From an uncultured Neisseria sp. (GTDB lineage Bacteria > Pseudomonadota > Gammaproteobacteria > Burkholderiales > Neisseriaceae): a stretch of 10,266 nucleotides of DNA. A model generated the notes under the pieces. That model ran no database searches. It worked only from the letters and a program-made list of their open reading frames with translations, and was not told the DNA's origin. Of the stretch, positions 1 through 6,240 are shown piece after piece. The stretch's first letter is position 1, and each line of letters begins with the position of its first letter. The position numbers and the translations under genes are program-made. The DNA lies in assembly GCA_927911515.1 (NCBI GenBank), contig CAKMQH010000192.1, positions 1 to 10,266 on the forward strand. Reading direction: 5' to 3'.

Positions 1-2
1 GG

Positions 3-36
3 AAAAGGCCGTATGCTACCGCATACTGGCCTTTTT
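3..36. terminator. Bidirectional intrinsic terminator
   Basis: Inverted repeat: AAAAGGCC-GTATGC (3-16), loop TACC, then GCATAC-T-GGCCTTTT (21-35) with one bulged T at 27. It has an A-run on the left and a T-run on the right, so it can end transcripts from both sides. On the minus strand it lies just beyond mltD; on the plus strand it would end a gene that lies outside the window. Confidence 0.75.
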
Positions 37-73
37 CTGTTATGGAAAGTTGCACTTCAAATGCGAATCCGCC

Positions 74-102
74 GTCGTCTGAAAAATTTCAGACGACTTT
101 TT
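74..102 (+). terminator. Inverted DUS pair with T-tract
   Basis: GTCGTCTGAAA (74-84) is followed after two bases by its exact reverse complement (87-97) and then TTTTT (98-102). This is the usual neisserial inverted uptake-sequence hairpin. The T-tract orients it to the plus strand. It also lies between the end of mltD and the hairpin at 3-36, so it may add to termination of that gene. Confidence 0.6.
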
Positions 103-116
103 GATGAACAATGATC

Positions 117-2246
117 TTAACTGCCGATTAATTTCAAACGTTGACCGGGGGTAACACCGTTGGTATTCCGATTCCAACGGCGGATATCGTTTACATCAAC
201 ATTAAAGCGGTTGGCGATGGTATTCAAAGTATCGCCTCTGCGGACGGTATAAGAAACGTTTCGGATGCTGTTTCGAGTTTTGGCAGGTGCTGCGGTAACA
301 CGCAACAGCTGACCTTTACGGATGTTATTGCCTTTAATGTTGTTGGCGATAATCAAATCAGCAACGCTCAAATTGTAACGACGGGAGATATTAAATAGCG
401 TATCACCATCGGCTACACGGTGCATACCGGCGCCTGCGGTTTGAGATTGCTGCTGATTGCCTGCACGAGCCAAACGTGCCTCAGTACGGCTCTGTTGTTT
501 GGCGGTATTGGCGGCAATACGCTCGCTACGTGCTTTGACTGCGTCGGACGCAACATTTTGCTCGCTCGTAGCTTGTGCGACTACTATATCCTCAGTTTGA
601 GTACGAAGATTAGAGTCCACCAATGCCATCAGTTCATCAGCTGTTTCCGTAGCTTGTGCCGGAGTGGCTTGAGCAGTAGTCAACTCAGTAGTTGTATTCG
701 CAGCAGTTTGTTCGACAACGGCAGGCTTGCTTTCAGCTTGAGACAGTTGGGCAAATATTTCAGGAATACGCTCTTCTTTGATATTGGTTGATGCCAAATC
801 TGCAGAAGAGTTGGTTTGAGTGGCTGCAGGTGCGGCAGTGATATCTGCTTTGGCGACAACCGCAGAAGCTGCGGAAGTGACTTTGCTTTCTTCGATAACA
901 GGGGCTGATTGTGCAACCAAGGTTTCGGATACTGCTTTTTTGCCAAGAGCTACGTAATCGGTAGGCGTCGCGGCAACGGGCTTGATGTTTTCAAAATTCG
1001 TTGTAGGAATATTTGCTTTTGTCGTTTGAATAGGTGCCATTTCTGGCATATTGGAACGGTAAGTATCCGGTCTGTTATCAACATCGATGAACGCGAGCGT
1101 ATCAGATGTTGTCGAATTAGCTGCTTGATTCTTGGTTACCAAAATACTGCGGTCAGAAGACAGGGAATTATTACCCAAGCCGTTCAGTCGTTTGATTTCG
1201 GCAACGCTCATGCCGGTTTCTGCAGCGATGGCGTTCAAGCTGGTATTGTTTCGGGATGTGTATACATTCCAAGACAATAATGTATCAGGATTGGCGTTTC
1301 GGTAGTTTTTCTCGAAAGAAGCCACAGAGTCGACTGGCAGCAACAGGCGGCGGTTGTTTTTCGGGATGAATACAGGCGCATTAAATCCCGGATTGAGTGT
1401 CAGCAATTCGCTTTCGCTGATATTGGCAAAGCGGGCGATAGTGCTGTTGTCAATCGGCTTGTCGATGCTCAAAGATTTGAAATATGGCTGATTGTTGATT
1501 TCGCTGATGTTCATGCCGAAAGTTTGCGGGTTGGCAACGATATTGCGTACAGCCAAGAGTTTGGGAACGTAATTTCGTGTTTCGGCAGGCATGCGCAGAT
1601 TTTCGTAAATCGGCTCCAAGCCTTGCGCACGGGCGCGATTGACGGCACGGCCGACGTTACCTTCGCCCCAGTTGTAGGCAGCCAATGCAAGTGACCAGTC
1701 GCCGAATAATCCGTGCAGGTATTGCAAGTAGTTCAATGCTGCGTCAGTTGCTGCATAAACATCGTGACGACCATCATATAAAGGGGTTTTTTCCAAGCCG
1801 TAGTGACGACCTGTTGCAGGCATAAACTGCCACAAACCGGATGCACCGACGTGAGATTTCGCTTTGGTAACGAATGCGCTTTCGATAAACGGCAGCAACG
1901 CGATTTCGGCAGGCATATTGCGTTTTCTGACTTCATTGGCAATATGGTACATATAAGGTTTGCTGCGGGTAATGGTGCGGTCGAAATAAGCACCATTGGC
2001 AGCAAATTTGCTCTCATGACGGCGAACAAGTTCGGAATTGACCTCGTTCATGCGGAAATCCTTGCGCAACGATGCCCAAAGGCTGCCCGTTCCGAAAGTT
2101 TGCGCTTTGGCTTGATCCAGGAGAGAGGAATTGAGGCGCATCATTGCCATACCTACTTGATCTGGTGTGGCATTTTGAGCGTATGCTGCGCCTGAAGCTG
2201 CGGATAAACTTGAAATGGTAAGTGCGATGGTTTTCAGTTTTGCCAT
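117..2246 (-). CDS. mltD: MltD-like membrane-bound lytic murein transglycosylase with LysM repeats
   Basis: 709 aa. It cleaves the MurNAc-GlcNAc bond of peptidoglycan to give 1,6-anhydro ends, acting in the periplasm. Residues 1-23 look like a Sec signal peptide (basic start, hydrophobic stretch, AYA then QN); I see no lipobox cysteine, unlike E. coli MltD, so it may be periplasmic rather than lipid-anchored. The SLT domain is about 105-235: PFIESAF with catalytic Glu122, GLWQFMPATG at 137-146, AYNWGEGNV at 190-198. A degenerate LysM-like segment (about 328-370) is followed by an Ala/Thr/Gln-rich low-complexity linker to about 600, then two good LysM repeats at about 609-651 and 664-709 (both with GDTL). 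Divergent from the methyltransferase-like gene; followed by hairpins at 74-97 and 3-36. The ATG at 2246 gives the signal peptide; the ribosome site is weak. Family call is firm; symbol is by architecture. Confidence 0.93.
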   Translation of the reverse strand: MAKLKTIALTISSLSAASGAAYAQNATPDQVGMAMMRLNSSLLDQAKAQTFGTGSLWASLRKDFRMNEVNSELVRRHESKFAANGAYFDRTITRSKPYMYHIANEVRKRNMPAEIALLPFIESAFVTKAKSHVGASGLWQFMPATGRHYGLEKTPLYDGRHDVYAATDAALNYLQYLHGLFGDWSLALAAYNWGEGNVGRAVNRARAQGLEPIYENLRMPAETRNYVPKLLAVRNIVANPQTFGMNISEINNQPYFKSLSIDKPIDNSTIARFANISESELLTLNPGFNAPVFIPKNNRRLLLPVDSVASFEKNYRNANPDTLLSWNVYTSRNNTSLNAIAAETGMSVAEIKRLNGLGNNSLSSDRSILVTKNQAANSTTSDTLAFIDVDNRPDTYRSNMPEMAPIQTTKANIPTTNFENIKPVAATPTDYVALGKKAVSETLVAQSAPVIEESKVTSAASAVVAKADITAAPAATQTNSSADLASTNIKEERIPEIFAQLSQAESKPAVVEQTAANTTTELTTAQATPAQATETADELMALVDSNLRTQTEDIVVAQATSEQNVASDAVKARSERIAANTAKQQSRTEARLARAGNQQQSQTAGAGMHRVADGDTLFNISRRYNLSVADLIIANNIKGNNIRKGQLLRVTAAPAKTRNSIRNVSYTVRRGDTLNTIANRFNVDVNDIRRWNRNTNGVTPGQRLKLIGS

Positions 2247-2294
2247 GACGAATCAATAATTATCAATGATATAAGGTTAAATTTAGTCTACCCG

Positions 2295-2323
2295 ATGGTA
2301 CTGTTTGAAGATGTAGCCGTCAA
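2295..2323 (-). promoter_or_regulatory. Candidate sigma70 promoter for mltD
   Basis: Read on the minus strand: TTGACG (2323-2318), 17 bases, TACCAT (2300-2295). The -35 is good and the -10 matches 4 of 6. It would give a leader of about 40 bases. Confidence 0.4.
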
Positions 2324-2339
2324 GGTAAAGGGGGTGAAA

Positions 2340-2370
2340 TTTACATATGCTTGAGTCTTAATGCTAAAAT
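2340..2370 (+). promoter_or_regulatory. Weak candidate promoter for the methyltransferase-like gene
   Basis: TTTACA (2340-2345), 19 bases, TAAAAT (2365-2370). Both hexamers match 5 of 6, but the spacer is long. It lies back to back with the mltD promoter in a divergent intergenic region of 208 bases. Confidence 0.3.
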
Positions 2371-2454
2371 CTGTGGCATAAATACGGCGATTGCATTGTA
2401 TTTGCTATCAGGCAGTAGAAATGAACGCATGAAACAGTTAATAGGATAACGACT

Positions 2455-3114
2455 ATGGATGTATGGTTTGAAAATACGGCTATGGGGCGTTATGTTGCTC
2501 AAAAGGAAGCTGCTTTTTTTGAGCAGCATTTACAATATTTCGACGGACAGACCATCGTCCAACAAGGCGGCGAATGGCTGAGGTCGTCTGAAAACGTGGT
2601 TGCCGTGCCTCGTGATGTATTGATGACGGCGGACGCTATGGCTTGGGAAAGTCATTCTATTGATGTGCTGCTGATGCCGCACAGTCATGAAACTGCCGCG
2701 CTGACGCAAGTGCTGCATGAAGCGTCCAGGGTGTTGAAACCTGAAGGGCGGTTGGTTTTGACGGGATTTAATCGGAAATCTTTGTGGTTTTTCAGCAAGT
2801 GGTTTGATGGAACGCACCTGCCTAAAAAGGAGTATTGCCTGACTTTGCCTGCTTTGAAGCAGCGGCTGGCGGATTTGGATTTTGAGGTGGAGTTTGGGAA
2901 GTTTATGGTGTACCTGCCTGCTGTGAATTCGCAAAAAGGGCTGCGGTTTTGGCGTTTTATGGAGAAGGCGGGGGACAGGTGGTGGCCGCAGTGCGCGGCG
3001 GTGTACGGTTTGGTTTTGGTCAAGCGTATGGCGGGGGTTACGCCGTTGCCGGAGTTTGAAAAAATATTGGGAACGCAGACGGTGGCTTTGGGCGCGGCGC
3101 GGATTTCGGATTGA
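2455..3114 (+). CDS. Methyltransferase-fold protein, YafS-like, degenerate SAM site
   Basis: 219 aa. The middle of the protein matches the class I SAM methyltransferase pattern: SIDVLLMPHSHE (about 68-79), then LHEASRVLKPEGRLVLTGFN (about 87-106), which is the motif III/post-III region of the Methyltransf_11 type. The usual glycine-rich motif I (E/DxGxGxG) is missing: where it should be, near residues 33-40, the sequence reads QTIVQQGGEW. This matches my recollection of the YafS-like group found near rnhA/gloB in other proteobacteria. Substrate unknown; it may bind SAM poorly or not at all. ATG at 2455 has AGGA at 2443-2446. A full 12-mer DUS lies inside the gene at 2581-2592. Followed by a hairpin at 3131-3151, so probably a single-gene unit. 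Confidence 0.8.
   Translation: MDVWFENTAMGRYVAQKEAAFFEQHLQYFDGQTIVQQGGEWLRSSENVVAVPRDVLMTADAMAWESHSIDVLLMPHSHETAALTQVLHEASRVLKPEGRLVLTGFNRKSLWFFSKWFDGTHLPKKEYCLTLPALKQRLADLDFEVEFGKFMVYLPAVNSQKGLRFWRFMEKAGDRWWPQCAAVYGLVLVKRMAGVTPLPEFEKILGTQTVALGAARISD
2581..2592 (+). repeat. DNA uptake sequence inside a CDS
   Basis: Exact AGGTCGTCTGAA, coding for part of an RSSEN segment of the methyltransferase-like protein. Such sites mark DNA for type IV pilus/ComP uptake. Confidence 0.85.
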
Positions 3115-3130
3115 GAAATGTAGCGTTGGT

Positions 3131-3151
3131 AAAACCGGCATGACTGGTTTT
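3131..3151 (+). terminator. Candidate terminator after the methyltransferase-like gene
   Basis: AAAACCGG (3131-3138), loop CATGA, CTGGTTTT (3144-3151), an 8-bp stem with one G-T pair. The T's are part of the stem. A DUS core on the minus strand begins in the same T-run (3150-3159). Confidence 0.5.
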
Positions 3152-3159
3152 CAGACGAC
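3150..3159 (-). repeat. DNA uptake sequence core
   Basis: TTCAGACGAC, the reverse complement of the 10-base core; flanking bases give 11 of 12 to the full motif. Confidence 0.7.
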
Positions 3160-3277
3160 GTTTTGAGGCTGAATATTTGAAAACGGCAGGTTTGACTCCA
3201 TAAAAATAGCCTCTTCTATATTTGTCATTCTACCTTAAATTTGCTGCTTTTTTCCTGTAAAGCCGAATGGATGCAAA

Positions 3278-3306
3278 TTGTCAGGCTGCTTTGGCGTCGG
3301 TAGAAT
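3278..3306 (+). promoter_or_regulatory. Sigma70 promoter for mutM
   Basis: TTGTCA (3278-3283), exactly 17 bases, TAGAAT (3301-3306); each hexamer matches the consensus at 5 of 6. Predicted start about 3313, inside the DUS at 3310-3321, giving a leader of about 48 bases. A second, poorer pair (TTGACT 3192-3197, TATATT 3217-3222, spacer 19) lies upstream. Confidence 0.65.
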
Positions 3307-3309
3307 CGC

Positions 3310-3321
3310 AGGTCGTCTGAA
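3310..3321 (+). repeat. DNA uptake sequence at the mutM transcription start
   Basis: Exact AGGTCGTCTGAA placed directly after the -10 hexamer. The same promoter-then-DUS order is seen before the flavoprotein gene at 6169-6180. Confidence 0.85.
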
Positions 3322-3360
3322 AAAGTCGATGTTGACTGTATTAGCTTGAGGATAAAGAAA

Positions 3361-4188
3361 ATGCCGGAATTGCCTGAGGTGGAAACGACTTTGCGCGGTA
3401 TCAGCCCGCATATTCAAGGTAAAAAGGTGGCGAATGTCGTGTTGCGCCAAACCAAGCTGCGTTGGCAGGTCAATCCGCAGTTGGCGGAGCTTTTGGCGGG
3501 GCAGGAGGTGTTAAGCTGCCGCCGGCGTGCGAAATATTTGGTTATCGGTTTTGTAACGGGTATCTTGTTGATTCATCTGGGTATGTCAGGCAGCTTACGG
3601 ATTTTTACGGACGGCGACGCGCGGATTGATCATCCTGATAAACATGATCATGTGGACATTGTGTTTGCAGACGGAACGGTGTTGCGCTATCACGACCCGC
3701 GCAAGTTCGGCGCGATTTTGTGGTACGAAGGCATTGCGGAACATCATCCGCTCCTTGAAAAACTGGGCCCCGAGCCGCTTTCAGACGACTTTTCCGCCGA
3801 TTATCTGTATCAAAAGCTCAAAACGCAAAAACGCGCGGTCAAATTGGCTCTGATGGACAATGCCGTCGTGGTCGGCGTAGGCAATATTTATGCGAACGAA
3901 AGCTTGTTTAAAGCGGGTATTTCGCCACACCGCCCAGCGGACAAGATTAAGAAAAAAGAATGTGCCGTCTTGGTGGAGACGGTCAAAGCAGTGTTGCAGC
4001 GCGCGATTGAAACCGGCGGCAGCACGTTGCGCGACTTCGTCAACAGCGACGGAAAAAGCGGCTATTTCCAGCAGGAATATACGGTGTACGGCAGACACAA
4101 CGAACCCTGCGTCCGTTGCGGCGGTTTGGTGCAGAAGGAAGTTTTGGGGCAGCGCGGGACGTTTTATTGTCCGAACTGCCAGAAATAA
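3361..4188 (+). CDS. mutM: Formamidopyrimidine-DNA glycosylase (Fpg)
   Basis: 275 aa, the usual family length. Bifunctional base-excision enzyme that removes 8-oxoguanine and formamidopyrimidines and then nicks the strand by beta,delta-elimination. The start is fixed by the invariant MPELPEVE: after Met removal Pro2 is the Schiff-base nucleophile, with Glu3 behind it. Other marks: RRRAKYL with Lys58, HLGMSGSLR, the helix-two-turn-helix at VVGVGNIYANESLF, and a C-terminal zinc finger CxxC-x16-CxxC ending at the last residues. A TTG in frame at 3346 would add MRIKK ahead of MPELPEVE and is rejected. GAGGA at 3349-3353 is the ribosome site. A DUS core lies inside the gene (3780-3789), as is reported for fpg of N. 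meningitidis. Its own promoter lies upstream; the acyltransferase follows after 101 bases. Confidence 0.97.
   Translation: MPELPEVETTLRGISPHIQGKKVANVVLRQTKLRWQVNPQLAELLAGQEVLSCRRRAKYLVIGFVTGILLIHLGMSGSLRIFTDGDARIDHPDKHDHVDIVFADGTVLRYHDPRKFGAILWYEGIAEHHPLLEKLGPEPLSDDFSADYLYQKLKTQKRAVKLALMDNAVVVGVGNIYANESLFKAGISPHRPADKIKKKECAVLVETVKAVLQRAIETGGSTLRDFVNSDGKSGYFQQEYTVYGRHNEPCVRCGGLVQKEVLGQRGTFYCPNCQK
3780..3789 (-). repeat. DNA uptake sequence core inside mutM
   Basis: TTCAGACGAC on the plus strand; with its flank it matches 11 of 12. DUS inside genome-maintenance genes is a known bias in Neisseria. Confidence 0.75.
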
Positions 4189-4200
4189 TGTTTGAACCTG

Positions 4201-4240
4201 TTTTCAGACGACCCCTTCGATAATTCAGGTCGTCTGAAAA
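4201..4240 (+). terminator. Inverted DUS hairpin between mutM and the acyltransferase gene
   Basis: TTTTCAGACGACC (4201-4213) and its exact reverse complement (4228-4240) enclose a 14-base loop. The downstream T content is low, so termination may be partial and readthrough into the next gene is possible. Confidence 0.55.
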
Positions 4241-4289
4241 CTCTATTACTATGATTTGATACACATTTAATACGAAAAGAAAAACAGTT

Positions 4290-5060
4290 ATGCACTCACG
4301 AAAAGCACCGTTTTTTACCCGTTTAGGCAGGTTGTTCCGCCTGACGGGATGGCTGTTCCGAACCGGAAGTCATTTGCGCCGTATCGATGCCGGCAATCCT
4401 GCCGAACGCGACCATGCGGTCATCACTTTGGGCAAAGGCGCGCTGGAAGCCTTGGATATCGAATTGGAAATCGGCACGCCGCCCGCAGATAATGTGAATG
4501 GTGCTTTGGTGGCGGCAAATCATGTGTCTTGGCTGGATATTTTTGCCATGAGCGCGGTGTATCCGAGTAGCTTTATCGCCAAGCAAGAGATTAAAAACTG
4601 GCCGGTGTTGGGCAAAATGGGGCAAAACGCAGGGACGGTGTTTATCAACCGCAATTCCCGCCGCGATGTCGAGCCGATTAACCAAGCCATTTGTGCCGCG
4701 TTGAAAGCAGGGCAGAATGTCAGCTTTTTCCCCGAGGCGCGGACTTCTTTGGGCTTGGACATTTTGTCGTTCAAAGCCGCACTCTTCCAATCCGCCATCG
4801 ATGCCGATGCGCCTGTTCAGGCGGTTACGCTGCGCTATTATGATGATGCCGGTAAAAGGACGACTGTGCCGTCTTATGCGCAAGTCGATTTGGTGCGTTC
4901 ACTCTGGCGCATTGTTTCCATGAAAAAGCTGCGCATCCGTATTGATTTTGCCTCCCCGATTCGTCCCGGTAAAGACGAAGACCGCTTTATGTTGAAAGAC
5001 AAGGTAGAAAGCAGCATCCGCGAAGTCGTATTGTCTGATGCACACGATTCTGAAAAATAA
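4290..5060 (+). CDS. Lysophospholipid (1-acylglycerol-3-phosphate) acyltransferase, PlsC/Nla family
   Basis: 256 aa. Transfers an acyl chain to a lysophospholipid, most likely lysophosphatidic acid, to make phosphatidic acid at the inner membrane. The acyltransferase H-x4-D motif is NHVSWLD (His78, Asp83); block II is VFINRNS (about 117-123) with the following Arg pair; block III reads FPEARTS (147-153) in place of the usual FPEGTRS, a small departure. The N-terminus (about 6-30) is basic and hydrophobic, suitable for membrane attachment. Neisseria has at least two such enzymes (NlaA, NlaB); I cannot tell which this is. The ATG at 4290 has only a purine-rich, weak ribosome site. It may share transcripts with mutM through the leaky hairpin at 4201-4240. 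No other gene in this window concerns phospholipids. Confidence 0.88.
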   Translation: MHSRKAPFFTRLGRLFRLTGWLFRTGSHLRRIDAGNPAERDHAVITLGKGALEALDIELEIGTPPADNVNGALVAANHVSWLDIFAMSAVYPSSFIAKQEIKNWPVLGKMGQNAGTVFINRNSRRDVEPINQAICAALKAGQNVSFFPEARTSLGLDILSFKAALFQSAIDADAPVQAVTLRYYDDAGKRTTVPSYAQVDLVRSLWRIVSMKKLRIRIDFASPIRPGKDEDRFMLKDKVESSIREVVLSDAHDSEK

Positions 5061-5084
5061 TTCCAAGCTGGGGGCTTGTTTTCT

Positions 5085-5096
5085 TTCAGACGACCT
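5085..5096 (-). repeat. DNA uptake sequence downstream of the acyltransferase gene
   Basis: Exact 12-mer on the minus strand, unpaired. A small hairpin CAAGC/GCTTG (5064-5078) followed by TTTT lies just before it and could act as a weak terminator. Confidence 0.8.
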
Positions 5097-5129
5097 CTAT
5101 TTAAATGAAACATTCGCAGATTGATTTTC

Positions 5130-5195
5130 ATAGCTTCAGGTAATTAATATTATTTGAACTATAAATTATACAAATCAAACTCCCTGCGCTAGAAT
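5130..5195 (+). promoter_or_regulatory. Candidate prx promoter with possible OxyR-type site
   Basis: TATACA (5167-5172), 17 bases, TAGAAT (5190-5195) is a fair sigma70 promoter. Just upstream, 5130-5166 holds four AT-rich tetramers at 11-base steps (ATAG, TAAT, ATTT, AAAT), the spacing of an OxyR tetranucleotide array, though only about 10 of 16 positions match the consensus. In N. gonorrhoeae prx is reported to be under OxyR control; the site here is inference. Confidence 0.4.
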
Positions 5196-5248
5196 GCACT
5201 CATTCACTCGTATCATTCCCTAAACCTAAAATTTCAAGGAGATCCAAA

Positions 5249-5987
5249 ATGGCTTTGCAAGATCGTACCGGTCAAAAAGTACCTTCCGTCGTATTCCGTA
5301 CCCGCGTGGGCGACACTTGGAAAGATGTTTCCACTGATGACTTGTTCAAAGGTAAAAAAGTAGTTGTATTCTCTCTGCCCGGCGCATTTACTCCGACTTG
5401 TTCTTCTTCCCACCTGCCACGTTACAACGAATTGTTTGGCGCATTCAAAGAAAACGGCGTTGATGCAATTTACTGCGTATCTGTAAACGATACTTTCGTG
5501 ATGAACGCTTGGGCTGCCGAAGAAGAATCTGACAACATCTACATGATTCCTGATGGCAACGGCGAATTTACCGAAGGCATGGGTATGCTGGTCGGCAAAG
5601 AAGACTTGGGCTTCGGCAAACGCTCTTGGCGTTACTCCATGCTGGTTAACGACGGCGTGGTTGAAAAAATGTTCATCGAGCCTGAAGAGCCGGGCGATCC
5701 TTTCAAAGTGTCCGATGCCGACACTATGTTGAAATTCATCGCTCCTGACTGGAAAGCTCAAGAGTCTGTTGCCATCTTCACCAAACCTGGCTGCCAATTC
5801 TGCGCTAAAGCTAAAAAAAGCTTTGCAAGACAAAGGTCTGTCTTACGAAGAGATCGTATTGGGCAAAGATGCAACTGTTACTTCCGTTCGCGCCATTACC
5901 GGCAAGATGACTGCTCCTCAAGTCTTCATCGGCGGCAAATACATCGGCGGCAGCGAAGATTTGGAAGCTTACTTGGCTAAAAACTAA
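5249..5987 (+). CDS. Peroxiredoxin-glutaredoxin hybrid, frameshifted in the glutaredoxin domain
   Basis: Reduces peroxides with glutathione through its own glutaredoxin domain; cytoplasmic. The N-terminal Prx5-type domain (about 1-165) is intact: PGAFTPTC with peroxidatic Cys51. The glutaredoxin domain starts at about 170 with PGCQFC (Cys182, Cys185). The reading frame then breaks in the A7 tract 5813-5819. As written, the frame that starts at 5249 runs to 5980 (243 aa) and ends in an Arg-rich tail after Lys190. Removing one A restores AKAKKALQDKGLSYEE and a normal glutaredoxin end (TAPQVFIGGKYIGG) to the stop at 5985-5987, 245 aa, the usual size of this hybrid. Strong ribosome site AAGGAG at 5236-5241. 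Downstream lies a disulfide reductase, a fitting partner. The break is either a base-call error or a true mutation. Confidence 0.9.
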
Positions 5988-6034
5988 TTGCCTAGTGCTT
6001 AAGACGGTTTGAATAAAACCAACTGAACAGAAAA

Positions 6035-6083
6035 ATAGAGTTATTCAGACGATACGCTACACGGTCGTTCTGAATAGCTCTAT
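6035..6083 (+). terminator. Hairpin after prx-grx, degenerate DUS pair
   Basis: Arms 6035-6052 and 6065-6083 pair with one G-T and one bulge around a 12-base loop. The arms are decayed uptake sequences (TTCAGACGAT; CGTTCTGAA). There is no strong T-tract, so termination may be incomplete. Confidence 0.5.
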
Positions 6084-6138
6084 ATTTACAAGTAGAATTT
6101 GAGATTATTGTTTTAAATCGAGATTTTTAAAATGGCTA

Positions 6139-6167
6139 TTGATTTTATATTATCGATAGCTTATTAA
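6139..6167 (+). promoter_or_regulatory. Candidate promoter for the flavoprotein gene
   Basis: TTGATT (6139-6144), 17 bases, TATTAA (6162-6167). A near-palindrome GCTATTGA ... TCGATAGC (6136-6160) overlaps the -35 and spacer and could be an operator. A DUS (6169-6180) follows directly, the same arrangement as before mutM. Confidence 0.45.
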
Positions 6168-6168
6168 A

Positions 6169-6180
6169 AGGTCGTCTGAA
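6169..6180 (+). repeat. DNA uptake sequence upstream of the flavoprotein gene
   Basis: Exact AGGTCGTCTGAA, 60 bases before the ATG at 6241. Confidence 0.85.
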
Positions 6181-6240
6181 AACTTGATACGCTTCACGCT
6201 GATACCGCTTCGGACGCTTAACAAAAAAAGGACAAAGATT

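Noticed and set aside
141..1280. Plus-strand open frames opposite mltD
   Set aside because: They are mirror frames of a well-supported gene, rich in Cys/Ser/Arg, with no domain or start signal.
5813..5820. A-AAA-AAG dnaX-like slippery heptamer as programmed frameshifting in the Prx-Grx gene
   Set aside because: The heptamer is out of phase with the reading frame, and a -1 shift does not reach the glutaredoxin frame; +1 (or -2) is needed. A one-base insertion is simpler.
6184..6240. N-terminal extension of the flavoprotein
   Set aside because: It lies across the leader after the promoter and DUS, has no ribosome site and precedes a typical FAD-fold start at 6241.
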